From Rhizobiales bacterium YIM 77505 (GTDB lineage: Bacteria > Pseudomonadota > Alphaproteobacteria > Rhizobiales > Beijerinckiaceae): a stretch of DNA of 64,000 nucleotides. Under the pieces are notes generated by a model. That model searched no databases, had not been told where the DNA came from, and saw only the letters and a list, made by a program, of their open reading frames with translations. Each line of letters begins with the position of its first letter. Position 1 is the first letter of the stretch. Below, piece after piece: positions 25,895 through 36,518 of the stretch. The position numbers were made by a program, and so were the translations under genes. Where the stretch lies: assembly GCA_000745135.1 (NCBI GenBank), contig JQNH01000001.1:806001-870000 (forward strand), in the 5' to 3' direction.

Positions 25895-26814
25895 CGAAAC
25901 CGGTCGGGGCCTTCGCTGGCGCACCGGTGCTCCGCAGCCACGGGCGTTACGCCTACAGCGCGATCAAGCATCGGCCGGTCTATGATTGGCCGAACGGCAA
26001 GCGGCTTGCCGTCTATGTTGGCCTCAACCTCGAGCATTTCGCCTTCGGCGAGGGGCTCGGGGCGGAGTTGTGTCCCGGAGGTCCGCAGCCTGACGTGCTC
26101 AACTTCGCTTGGCGCGACTATGGCAACCGGGTTGGCGTCTGGCGTCTCATCGACCTGTTCGACGCGTTGGAGCTTCCCGTCTCCGTGCTCGTCAACAGCA
26201 GCATTTACGGCTACTGCCCCGAGGTCATGGCCGCCTTCCGCGCCCGGGGTGACGAGGTCGTTGGTCACGGCCGCACCAATTCGGAGCGCCAGGGCGTTCT
26301 CGACGAGAGCGCCGAACGCGCGCTGATCGCAGAGGCGACCGAGACAATTGCGGCCGCGGAAGGGCGTCGTCCGGCGGGCTGGCTCGGCCCCTGGATCTCC
26401 CAGAGTTACGTCACCCCCGACCTCCTCGCGGAGGCGGGCTATCGCTATCTCCTCGACTGGTGCATGGACGACCAGCCGATCTGGTTTGCGACGCGGAACG
26501 GCGGCCGCATCCTGTCGGTGCCCTATCCGCAAGAGCTCAACGACATCCCCTCGATCGTCGGGCGCAAGGACTCCGCCGACCAGTTCGCGCAGATCATCGT
26601 CGACCAGTTCGACGAGATGCTCGAGCAATCCGCCTCCGGCCCGCTCGTCATGGGCATCGCGCTCCATCCCTATCTTGTTGGCCAGCCTTACCGGCTGCGG
26701 CGCCTCCGGAGCGCGCTGGCGCATATCGCGGCGCGGCGCGGCGAGATCTGGTTCACCACCTCCGGCCGGGTAGCGGAGCATTGCTGGTCCCTGCCGGCCG
26801 GCATGGTTCCGTAA
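25891..26814 (+). CDS. Polysaccharide-deacetylase-fold protein, PuuE-like cyclic-amide hydrolase candidate
   Basis: 307 residues. The fold markers NFAWRDYGNRVGVWRLIDLF, GDEVVGHGRTNSERQG and LGPWISQSYVTPDLLAEAG match the polysaccharide deacetylase family branch that includes PuuE allantoinase. The usual metal-binding TFDDG is replaced by VGLNLEHFAFG, and the H-x3-H motif by HGRTNSERQ. Loss of the metal triad is known for PuuE, which opens the allantoin ring without metal. Genes for carbamoyl transfer downstream support ring opening of a ureide or similar cyclic amide. The substrate is not determined. Confidence 0.8.
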   Translation: MTKPVGAFAGAPVLRSHGRYAYSAIKHRPVYDWPNGKRLAVYVGLNLEHFAFGEGLGAELCPGGPQPDVLNFAWRDYGNRVGVWRLIDLFDALELPVSVLVNSSIYGYCPEVMAAFRARGDEVVGHGRTNSERQGVLDESAERALIAEATETIAAAEGRRPAGWLGPWISQSYVTPDLLAEAGYRYLLDWCMDDQPIWFATRNGGRILSVPYPQELNDIPSIVGRKDSADQFAQIIVDQFDEMLEQSASGPLVMGIALHPYLVGQPYRLRRLRSALAHIAARRGEIWFTTSGRVAEHCWSLPAGMVP

Positions 26815-26826
26815 AGGTCGTCTCGG

Positions 26827-27657
26827 ATGACGGCGCGCGCCGAACGGGTGGGGGAATCGGCAACGGGTCGCGTCGTGCGTCGGCGCAACCCCGCCAAGTC
26901 GAAGGAGGCGATCCTCAAGGCCGCCACGATCGAGTTCTGCCGGCACGGCTACAAGGGCGGGCGCGTCGACGCCATCTCGCGGCGCGCAAAGGCGAATATG
27001 CGCCTGCTCTACCACTACTTCGGCGACAAGGCCGGCCTCTACCTTGCCGTGCTCGAGCACGTGTACACGGAGATTCGGGCCGAGGAGCAGCGCCTGAAGC
27101 TCGGCGATCTTGATCCCATCGAGGGCATGCGCCGACTTGTCGGGTTCACCTTCGACTTCTTCGGCAAGCACCACGACTACGTCTCGCTCATCAACAACGA
27201 GAACATGCTGCGTGCGCAGCACATCAAGCGATCGGAGCGGATCCGGTCGCTGACGCTGCCGCTCGTCTCGACGATAGACGACCTGCTTCGCCGTGGCGCA
27301 GCCGCTGGCGTCTTCCGGAAGGACGTGGACCCCGTGCAGCTCTATGTCTCGATCACCGCGCAATCCTATTTCCACGTCTCCAACCGCTACACGCTGTCGG
27401 CCATGTTCGACATGGACCTCGGCGACCCGGGCTGGCTCGCCGCCCGGCGCCGGCACGCGGAGGACGTCATCCTGACCTGGCTGACGGCGAGGGGGGACGA
27501 GCGCGCGGCGGGAAAGAATGAACGCGCGCGCAGAGGGGCGCCGCACAATGGGCAGGGCCCGACCAGGGGGCAGGGTCCGACCCAGCGACGAGCGGTGGAC
27601 AAGCATGCGACGAGCTTGAGCTCTCCTGCTCCCCGAGACGGCAAAGTTGCACATTGA
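26827..27657 (+). CDS. TetR family transcriptional regulator
   Basis: 276 residues starting 12 bases after the deacetylase-like gene. The N-terminal HTH (SKEAILKAATIEFCRHGYKG, then RRAKANMRLLYHYFGDKAGL) is typical; the arrangement resembles RutR-type regulators. The ligand domain runs to VILTWLTARGDE (about residue 220). The last 50 residues are low-complexity and contain a GQGPTRGQGPT duplication, so the natural stop may have been lost and the tail extended. Matching palindromes at 25,373 and 27,662 flank this gene and are its probable operators. Confidence 0.9.
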   Translation: MTARAERVGESATGRVVRRRNPAKSKEAILKAATIEFCRHGYKGGRVDAISRRAKANMRLLYHYFGDKAGLYLAVLEHVYTEIRAEEQRLKLGDLDPIEGMRRLVGFTFDFFGKHHDYVSLINNENMLRAQHIKRSERIRSLTLPLVSTIDDLLRRGAAAGVFRKDVDPVQLYVSITAQSYFHVSNRYTLSAMFDMDLGDPGWLAARRRHAEDVILTWLTARGDERAAGKNERARRGAPHNGQGPTRGQGPTQRRAVDKHATSLSSPAPRDGKVAH

Positions 27658-27677
27658 CCAAGTAAGTATTCTCTTAC
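27654..27677. promoter_or_regulatory. Candidate TetR operator B, ahead of the FdrA/DUF1116/carbamate kinase operon
   Basis: TTGACC (27654-27659), -35-like, followed by GTAAG-N6-CTTAC (27662-27677). The inner 16 bases differ from operator A at one position. It lies 21 bases before the first ATG of the downstream operon, where a repressor would block transcription. Confidence 0.65.
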
Positions 27678-27697
27678 ATACCGGATGCGGCTTTGGG

Positions 27698-27901
27698 ATG
27701 GCTCGAATGGATGTGGATCGGACAGGCGAGGCGGGCGAGGGCTCCCTTCTTGTGGGCAGGATCGAGGTCGTGAACATTGGCCTTGAGAGCTTCGCCACGG
27801 ATCTGGCCGAGGAAGGCGTAGAGGTGATCCATGTGGAGTGGTCGCCGCCGGCCGGCGGCGATCCCGAGCTGGCCGACCTTCTCGCGAAGCTCGGCGTGTG
27901 A
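27698..27901 (+). CDS. Small FdrA-type domain protein
   Basis: 67 residues from ATG at 27698 (MARMDVDRTG); ATG at 27707 also works. The core IEVVNIGLESFATDLAEEGV and VIHVEWSPPAGGDPELADLL resembles the short 'fdrA domain' module found in FdrA/YlbE-type gene clusters. The FdrA encoded two genes downstream appears to end without this module, so it may be a detached subunit of the same enzyme. Its stop is 12 bases before the DUF1116 ATG. The context, not motif-level chemistry, supports its role. Confidence 0.75.
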   Translation: MARMDVDRTGEAGEGSLLVGRIEVVNIGLESFATDLAEEGVEVIHVEWSPPAGGDPELADLLAKLGV

Positions 27902-27912
27902 GCGGGCCGACG

Positions 27913-29163
27913 ATGCGGATCATCGAGGAGGCCAATCGGGAAGCCGTCCGCCGCCTGTTCGACGGCGATCCGGTGCTCGTCGACGTCGCGCCCGCTGCCG
28001 AGCTGATCCCCTCCCTTGGCGAGCGCATGCTCCTGCATGCCGGGCCCCCGATCGCCTGGGAGCGCATGTGCGGCCCCATGCGCGGCGCGGTGGCCGGGGC
28101 GGTCGTCTTCGAGGGCTGGGCTCCGGATCTCGAAGCCGCCGAGGCGCTTGCCCGCTCGGGTGCCGTCGCCTTCCGCCCCAATCACGATTTCGGCGCGGTC
28201 GGACCCATGACAGGCATGACCACCCGCTCGATGCCGCTCATGGTGGTGGAGAACCGCCGCTTCGGGAACCGGGCCTACTGCGCCCTCAATGAGGGGCTCG
28301 GCAAGGTGATGCGCTTCGGCGGCAACGACGCCGAGGTGCTGGCCCGGCTCGCATGGCTTCGCGACGTGCTCGGGCCCGCCTTGGGCGAAGCGCTGCGCGC
28401 GTCAGGCGGCATTGCCCTGAAGCCCCTCATCGCCCGCGGGCTCGCCATGGGCGACGAGATGCATCAGCGGAATGTCGCCTGCACCAGTCTCTTCTTGCGA
28501 CAGATCGCGCCCTGGCTCGCGCGCACCGTCTCGGACCGGGAACGCCTCGCGGACATCCTCGCTTTCATCGGCGGCAACGATCAGTTCTTCCTCAACATCG
28601 CTATGGCCATGGGCAAGGCGCTCACGGATCCTGCCCGGTCCATCGAGGGCTCATCCGTCGTGACCGCCATGTGCCGCAATGGCACCGACTTCGGCATCCG
28701 TGTCAGCGGCACGGGGGATACCTGGTTCGTGGCGCCCGTGGAGATGCCGCAGGGCCTTTATTTCCCCGGCTTCAGTGAGGCCGATGCCAATCCGGACATG
28801 GGCGACTCCGCCATCGTGGAGACGGTCGGGCTGGGGGGCTTCGCCATGGCCGCCGCGCCGGCGGTGGTCGGTTTCGTGGGCGCAGGCTCGGCGGCCGACG
28901 CCGCCGTCTTCACAAGATCGATGAGCGAGATCACGGTGGCCGAAAATCCGGAATGGACGATTCCCTCGCTCGACTTTGCCGGCGTGCCGACCGGCATTGA
29001 CGTGCGGCTGGTGGTCGAGACGGGTATCGCGCCGGCCATCAACACCGGCATCGCTCACAAGAAGCCCGGCATCGGCCAGGTGGGCGCGGGCGTCGTGCGC
29101 GCCCCGATGGCTTGTTTCACGCAAGCGGTGCGCGCGCTTGCCGAGAGGCTCGGCGTGACATGA
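27913..29163 (+). CDS. ylbE: DUF1116 protein, YlbE-like (candidate carbamoyltransferase subunit)
   Basis: 416 residues from ATG at 27913; a GTG at 27898 overlapping the previous stop is possible. The stretches LLHAGPPIAWERMCGPMRGA, NRAYCALNEGLGKVMRFGG, VTAMCRNGTDFGIRVSGTGD and NTGIAHKKPGIGQVGAG match Escherichia coli YlbE closely, as recalled. In E. coli, ylbE lies with fdrA, ylbF and a carbamate kinase gene in the allantoin region; these proteins have been reported as an oxamate carbamoyltransferase. Here fdrA follows in an ATGA overlap, and no DUF2877 (YlbF) gene is present. Confidence 0.9.
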   Translation: MRIIEEANREAVRRLFDGDPVLVDVAPAAELIPSLGERMLLHAGPPIAWERMCGPMRGAVAGAVVFEGWAPDLEAAEALARSGAVAFRPNHDFGAVGPMTGMTTRSMPLMVVENRRFGNRAYCALNEGLGKVMRFGGNDAEVLARLAWLRDVLGPALGEALRASGGIALKPLIARGLAMGDEMHQRNVACTSLFLRQIAPWLARTVSDRERLADILAFIGGNDQFFLNIAMAMGKALTDPARSIEGSSVVTAMCRNGTDFGIRVSGTGDTWFVAPVEMPQGLYFPGFSEADANPDMGDSAIVETVGLGGFAMAAAPAVVGFVGAGSAADAAVFTRSMSEITVAENPEWTIPSLDFAGVPTGIDVRLVVETGIAPAINTGIAHKKPGIGQVGAGVVRAPMACFTQAVRALAERLGVT

Positions 29164-30647
29164 GCGTCTTTATTGTGAACGAGGTCCGCAAGGGCCTCTA
29201 TCTCGACTCGGTCGCCCTGATGCGCCTCTCGCGCGAGGTCGCGGGGCTCCCTGGCGTCGTCGAGGCAGCGCTCATGATGGGCACGCCCGCCAACCGCCGG
29301 ATCCTAGCAGAGGCGGGGCTCCTTGCGGAGGAGGGCGCGAATGCCCAGGGCAACGACCTCGTGATCGCCCTCAAGGCCGAGAGCCGCGAGGCGGCGCAGG
29401 CGGCGCTCCATGCGGCGCGCGCCCGGCTCGACAGGCCGCGCGCTGCGACGGGCGAGGCCGCGCAATGGAAGCCGAGAAGCTTACGCGCCGCGCTGCGAGC
29501 AAGACCTGGCGCCACTCTCGCCTTGATCTCCGTGCCGGGCGACTTTGCGGCGGCTGAGGCCCGCAAGGCGCTCCGTCGCGGCCTTCACGTCATGATCTTC
29601 AGCGACAACGTGCCCGTGGCGCAGGAGCGCGCGCTGAAGGAAGAGGCCCGCGCCCTCGGCCGCCTTGTCATGGGGCCGGATTGCGGAACGGCGATCATCA
29701 ACGGCGTGCCGCTCGCCTTCGCCAACCGGGTGCGGCGCGGCGACATCGGCGTCGTTGGCGCTTCTGGGACCGGCATCCAGGAGGTGACCTGCCTGATCAG
29801 TGAGGCGGGCGGCGGCATTTCTCATGCCATCGGCGTCGGCGGGCGCGACCTGAGCGAGGCGATTGGCGGCCTCTCGACCCTCATGGCCATCGACGCCCTC
29901 GACGCGGATCCGGGGACGCGCCGCATCGTGCTGATCTCGAAGCCGCCCCATCCCGATGTGGCACGCGCCGTGTTGGAGCGCGTGTCCCGCAGCGCCAAGC
30001 CCTTCACTATCTGCTTCCTCGGCCAGAAGGAGGCGGACCTTCCGCCTAATGCTCGCTTCGCACCAACGCTCAAGGCCGCGGCCGAGGATGCGCTCGACGG
30101 CCGAAGGATCAGCGAGGGCTTCCAGCCCGGCGTGTCTGTCCCGCGCCGGGAGGGCGTGATCGTCGGCCTGTTCTCCGGCGGGACCTTGTGCGGGGAGGCG
30201 CAGCTTGTGCTGGCCTCGCAGGGACGGCGCGTCGCCTCCAATGCGCCGGTCCCTGGGTCCGAGCCGCTCGCCTCGGCTGGCGCTTCGGTCGACCGCATCC
30301 TCGATCTTGGCGCCGACGAGTTCACCCGTGGCCGGCCCCATCCCATGATCGACCCGTCGGTGCGCGACGACATGCTCCTCAAGGCGCTGGCCGACCCGGG
30401 CGTCGCCGTCGTGCTCCTCGATGTGGTGATCGGCTATGGCGCCCATCCCGACCCGGCCGGCCATCTGGCATCGCTCCTCGCCACGGCAGCCCCGGGCCAT
30501 GTGCCAGTGGTGGCCTCGGTCACCGGCACTGAGGCCGACCGTCAGTCGCGGTCGCGGCAGATCGCGACCCTGGAGCGGGCAGGGGTCCTGGTGGCGCCCT
30601 CGAACGCACAGGCGGCCGAACTGGCCTTCGCCTTGTGCCGGGCCTGA
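29160..30647 (+). CDS. fdrA: FdrA family protein (acyl-CoA-synthetase-like carbamoyltransferase subunit)
   Basis: 495 residues from ATG at 29160, overlapping the DUF1116 stop. The N-terminal domain (VRKGLYLDSVALMRLSREV, ALMMGTPANRRIL) is FdrA-specific. The centre is succinyl-CoA-synthetase-alpha-like: VMGPDCGTAIINGVPLAFAN, GVVGASGTGIQEVTCLISEA, GVGGRDLSEAIGG. A second domain starts around GLFSGGTLCGEAQLVL. Family members act with YlbE-type proteins in phosphorolytic carbamoyl transfer, giving carbamoyl phosphate. The protein ends after ELAFALCRA and seems to lack the small module encoded at 27,698. Confidence 0.9.
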   Translation: MSVFIVNEVRKGLYLDSVALMRLSREVAGLPGVVEAALMMGTPANRRILAEAGLLAEEGANAQGNDLVIALKAESREAAQAALHAARARLDRPRAATGEAAQWKPRSLRAALRARPGATLALISVPGDFAAAEARKALRRGLHVMIFSDNVPVAQERALKEEARALGRLVMGPDCGTAIINGVPLAFANRVRRGDIGVVGASGTGIQEVTCLISEAGGGISHAIGVGGRDLSEAIGGLSTLMAIDALDADPGTRRIVLISKPPHPDVARAVLERVSRSAKPFTICFLGQKEADLPPNARFAPTLKAAAEDALDGRRISEGFQPGVSVPRREGVIVGLFSGGTLCGEAQLVLASQGRRVASNAPVPGSEPLASAGASVDRILDLGADEFTRGRPHPMIDPSVRDDMLLKALADPGVAVVLLDVVIGYGAHPDPAGHLASLLATAAPGHVPVVASVTGTEADRQSRSRQIATLERAGVLVAPSNAQAAELAFALCRA

Positions 30648-30662
30648 CGGGGGAGGGAGGCG

Positions 30663-31628
30663 ATGGCGGGACGCGAAGAGCTGCCCTCGCGGCTCCTGGT
30701 GGCCATCGGCGGCAACGCCACGCATCCTGAGAACATCCGCGGCACCTCGGAGGAGCAGAAGGACCTCGCCGCCCGCACCGCGAAGGCGCTTCTCCCGCTC
30801 GCCCAACTCGACAACGAGCTCGTCATCACGCATGGAAACGGCCCGGTGGTGGGCAAGATCCTGATGCGTCAGGCGCTCACCGCCGACCGCATCCCGCCGA
30901 TGTCCCTCGACATCTGCGTCGCCCACAGCCAAGGGGGCATCGCCTATCTCCTCATGCAGGCGATGGAGAACGCGCTGCGGGAGGTCGACAATCCCCGCCA
31001 CGTGGCCTGCCTCCTGACCCAGGTCGAAGTGGATCCGGACGATCCCGCCTTCCAGAACCCGACGAAGCCCGTCGGGCCCTTCTTCACGCAGGAAGAGGCC
31101 GAAGCCCTCTCGAAGGAGCTGGGCTGGCTCATGAAGGAGGATTCGGGCCGGGGTTGGCGGCACGTGGTGCCGTCGCCACGGCCGCGGCACATCGTCGACA
31201 TCTCGCTCATCCAGGTGCTGGCGCGGCGCGGCACCATCGTCATCGCTGGCGGCGGCGGCGGCATTCCGGTGGTGCGCGGGCCGAAGGGCGTCCGCCACGG
31301 GGTTGCCGCCGTCATCGACAAGGACCTCACATCCGCGCACATGGCCAACGTGCTCGGCATCGGCCATCTGATGATCCTGACGGCCGTATCGCGGGTGGCG
31401 GTCAACTTCGGCAAGCCGAACCAGCGCTTCCTCGATCGGGTGACGCTTCGCGAGCTGAAGGCGCTGCACGCCGAGGGCCACTTCCCGCCGGGCAGCATGG
31501 GGCCGAAGATCGCCGCCGCCATCCGTTTCCTCGAGGGCGGCGGGGAGCGGGTGATCATCGGGCATCTCGAAGAGGCGGTGCCGGCGCTTCGCGGCGAAAC
31601 CGGCACCCATATCGTCTCCGACGAGTGA
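30663..31628 (+). CDS. arcC: Carbamate kinase
   Basis: 321 residues, 15 bases after fdrA with GGGGGAGGGAGG upstream. Amino-acid-kinase motifs typical of carbamate kinase are present: LLVAIGGNATHPEN, VITHGNGPVVGKILMRQ, SQGGIAYLLMQA, VIAGGGGGIPVVRG, AVIDKDLTSA. It transfers the phosphate of carbamoyl phosphate to ADP, giving ATP, CO2 and ammonia. As last gene of the operon it would harvest energy and nitrogen from carbamoyl groups released by the FdrA/DUF1116 proteins. Confidence 0.96.
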   Translation: MAGREELPSRLLVAIGGNATHPENIRGTSEEQKDLAARTAKALLPLAQLDNELVITHGNGPVVGKILMRQALTADRIPPMSLDICVAHSQGGIAYLLMQAMENALREVDNPRHVACLLTQVEVDPDDPAFQNPTKPVGPFFTQEEAEALSKELGWLMKEDSGRGWRHVVPSPRPRHIVDISLIQVLARRGTIVIAGGGGGIPVVRGPKGVRHGVAAVIDKDLTSAHMANVLGIGHLMILTAVSRVAVNFGKPNQRFLDRVTLRELKALHAEGHFPPGSMGPKIAAAIRFLEGGGERVIIGHLEEAVPALRGETGTHIVSDE

Positions 31629-32060
31629 TCGGGGACAAAGCCCGTCGGCGCGCCATTCCACTCGGCGAAATAGTCCCGGCGATACCGCGCCAATACCAGC
31701 GCGCAGATAGGCGAGGAGGCGTCGGCACGAGGGCTGGCGCTTGTTGGCAGCCTTGCAGCCCCTGCGCCAGCCGATGGAAGGTGCCCTGTTCTCGAGCAGG
31801 TATGAACCCCGGTCACATTGAGGGAAGCTGTGCTGCAGGCCCGGATCTTCGATCGGGAGATGGGCGACCTTGGCGACGGCAGGATCGCGCGGGATGGGAT
31901 GGGAATCGTGAGATAACGGATGGCGACCTGAGCAAATTCTCCGGCGTCACTTGAAGAATTGGCGGATCAGCGATGCGGCCGCGCCGGCATCTTCGGATTG
32001 TAGAATTGTCCTGGTGTGCTCAAATGGTCCCTGAACTCGTCCTCTTCGCTTCCTGGTTTA
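31629..32060. other. Gap without a recognised gene
   Basis: 430 bases after carbamate kinase. No frame resembles a known family and no clear terminator hairpin is visible. The 3' half holds the promoter region of the histidine kinase gene. Confidence 0.5.
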
Positions 32061-34352
<2,292 letters not shown>

Positions 34353-34408
34353 ACCGGTCTCGTTCCTGACCTGCAAGGCAAACGAGGTGATGCGCCAATG
34401 CCAAGGCA

Positions 34409-34589
34409 ATGCCGGTGATCCTCACGAGCAGGTTCACGGAGGAGCAGATTGTTGGCGTGCTGAAGGAGCACGAGGCCGGGATCGGGACGGCCGATCTATG
34501 CCGCAAGCACGGCATCAGCCAGGCTAGCTTCTACTTGGAAGGCCAAGTTCGGCGGGCTGGGGGTGAGCGAGGCGAAGCGCCTGAAGGGG
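34409..34589 (+). pseudogene. IS3-family transposase OrfA remnant
   Basis: The frame starts VILTSRFTEEQIVGVLKEHE and continues LCRKHGISQASFY, the N-terminus of an IS3-type OrfA HTH. A one- or two-base loss follows FY: the next bases read WKAKFGGLGVSEAKRLKG in another frame. After this the homology stops at about 34,589, so only about 60 codons survive. No orfB or terminal inverted repeats were found. Its antisense strand supplies the last 21 codons of the neighbouring GMC oxidoreductase. Confidence 0.85.
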
Positions 34590-36251
34590 CGGCCTGTCCT
34601 CGCCCGCGGCCCGGGCCGAGGCAAGAGGGATGGGCCTCCTCTGCGTCCGCAGGTCCGCCAGAATCAGGTCGGAAGCCTTCTCGGCCATCATGATCGCCGG
34701 CACGTTGGTGTTGCCGGACACGAGCGCCGGCATGGCCGAGCAGTCGACCACCCACAGGCCGTCGACCCCGCGCACCTTCAGGCGCGGATCGAGCACCGCG
34801 TCCTCGTCCGACCCCATGCGGCAGGTGCCGGAGGGATGGAAGATGGTGGCGCCCTTGGCGCGGGCGAAGGCGAGGAGGTCGGCTTCGGTGCGCGCCTCGG
34901 GGCCGGGCTGGTATTCCGCCGCCACGAGATCGGCGAGGGGAGGGGTCCGGGCAAGTCTGCGGGCGAAGGCGAGCCCCGCCACGGCGCAGCGCCGATCGAT
35001 CTCGGCGGCCAGATAATTCGGATGGATCGCCGGGGCAGCGAGCGGATCGGGCGAGGCGAGCTCGAGGCGCCCGCGGCTCTCGGGCCGGAGCTGGCAGACC
35101 GACAAGGTGAAGCCCGAGAAGGGATGCACCGATCCGCCGGCCATGTCCGCCGAGAGCGTGGCGATGTGGAACTGGATGTCGGGCGTTCTTGATTCCGGCA
35201 GCACGCGCGTGAACAGCCCGGCTTGATTGATGCCGACAGCGAGCGGCCCGCCGCGGGTGAGAATCCATTCGAGGCCAAGCCGCATCCTCCCCCAGGGCGT
35301 GCGCAAGGCGTCGTTAGTGGTGATCGGCTTGACGCATTTGTAGATGGCGCGGATCTGCAGGTGGTCTTGCAGGTTCTGGCCGACGGCCGGACGGTCGACG
35401 AGCACCGGAATGCCCATCTCGGCGAGATGGGCAGCAGGCCCGATCCCGGACAACATGAGGAGCTGCGGCGACTGCAGGGCTCCGGCGGACAGGATCACGC
35501 CGGCGCGCGCCCGCAAGGAGCGCTCGGCGCCGCCGCGCCGGAAGACGACGCCGGCCGCGCGCCCGTTCTCGAACAGCACGCGCATCACATGGGCGTCGGT
35601 GAGGATGTAGAGGTTCGGCCGCCGCGCCGCCGGTTTCAGATACGCCTTCGCCGCGCTGACGCGCAGCCCGTTCTTCACGGTGAGCTGGAAATAGCCGACG
35701 CCCTCCTGCGTGCGCCCGTTGAAGTCGTGCGTGCGTGGCACGCCGAGCTTCTCGGCGGCGGCGATCACCGCCTCGACGAGCTCGTGCCGCTTCGAGATGC
35801 TCGAGACATGCAGAGGCCCGTGCGTGCCATGAAGCTGGTCCTCGGCGAAATCGGGATTGTTCTCCAGCTTCACGAAATAGGGGAGCACGTCGCTCCACCC
35901 CCAGCCCGGATTGCCGAGGTCGCGCCAGCGGTCGTAGTCCTCTGGCTGGCCGCGGATGACGATGAGGCCGTTGATCGAGCTGCAACCGCCGAGCGTGCGG
36001 CCGCGCGGCCAGTAGATGCGACGGCCATCCATGTTGGGATCGGGCTCGGTCTCGAAACGCCAATTGAGTGTCTCGTGCCACATCATCTTGCCGTAGCCGA
36101 TGGGCAGGTGGATCCAGGGATTGCGGTCCCGCGGGCCGGCTTCGAGGATGGCCACGCGAAGCCTGGGATCGGCTGAGAGGCGGTTCGCCAGCACGCAGCC
36201 GGCGGATCCCGCGCCGACGATGATGAGGTCGTATTCGTTCGCGTCGGTCAC
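34524..36251 (-). CDS. GMC family FAD-dependent oxidoreductase (choline dehydrogenase-like)
   Basis: About 575 residues from GTG at 36251 (VTDANEYDLIIVGAGSAG), with GGAG upstream; the open frame runs further upstream but without likeness. The FAD-binding GAGSAG lies at residues 13-18. GMC signatures are PRGRTLGGCSSINGLIVIRG, GALQSPQLLMLSGIGP, the catalytic His stretch IFHPSGTCRMGSDED, and SGNTNVPAIMMAEKASDLI. It oxidises an alcohol to an aldehyde. The last 21 codons (after GEDRP) are antisense of an IS3 remnant, so the original C-terminus has been replaced. It is divergent from the second TRAP operon, so its substrate may be what that system imports. Confidence 0.92.
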   Translation of the reverse strand: MTDANEYDLIIVGAGSAGCVLANRLSADPRLRVAILEAGPRDRNPWIHLPIGYGKMMWHETLNWRFETEPDPNMDGRRIYWPRGRTLGGCSSINGLIVIRGQPEDYDRWRDLGNPGWGWSDVLPYFVKLENNPDFAEDQLHGTHGPLHVSSISKRHELVEAVIAAAEKLGVPRTHDFNGRTQEGVGYFQLTVKNGLRVSAAKAYLKPAARRPNLYILTDAHVMRVLFENGRAAGVVFRRGGAERSLRARAGVILSAGALQSPQLLMLSGIGPAAHLAEMGIPVLVDRPAVGQNLQDHLQIRAIYKCVKPITTNDALRTPWGRMRLGLEWILTRGGPLAVGINQAGLFTRVLPESRTPDIQFHIATLSADMAGGSVHPFSGFTLSVCQLRPESRGRLELASPDPLAAPAIHPNYLAAEIDRRCAVAGLAFARRLARTPPLADLVAAEYQPGPEARTEADLLAFARAKGATIFHPSGTCRMGSDEDAVLDPRLKVRGVDGLWVVDCSAMPALVSGNTNVPAIMMAEKASDLILADLRTQRRPIPLASARAAGEDRPPLQALRLAHPQPAELGLPSRS

Positions 36252-36293
36252 GGCAGGCTCCAGCACCCCAAGCTCATCATTTGAGACAACATG

Positions 36294-36311
36294 TCTTATC
36301 CCGTGATAAGA
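36294..36311. promoter_or_regulatory. Inverted repeat in the GMC/TRAP divergent promoter
   Basis: TCTTATC-CCGT-GATAAGA, a perfect 7-base-arm palindrome, in the 267-base gap. Just beside it AGAC and GTCT form a smaller dyad (36,284-36,296). It is a candidate binding site for the IclR regulator encoded at the end of the TRAP operon. Confidence 0.45.
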
Positions 36312-36518
36312 TTTGCCGGCAAGGGCGCGCAACCAAGGCACGCAAGGCGATGCGCTGAACAGTGTCTTGCCCACGCCATCTCATTTGACGAGACACAAAA
36401 AACAGGCTTGCTTGACCACGTCCCGCGGGGTGCTACCGTAAAGGAAGCCGCGTCTGAGGCTCAACAAGAACCGACGAACGGGGCCGCGCAGCGGCCCGCG
36501 ACCTGGGAGTGAACGCTC

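Noticed and set aside
31629-31960. A possible transposase fragment on the minus strand after carbamate kinase
   Set aside because: The short frame did not match a transposase motif firmly enough to report.
34409-34693. Active IS3 element
   Set aside because: Only the OrfA start remains, frameshifted, without orfB or terminal repeats.
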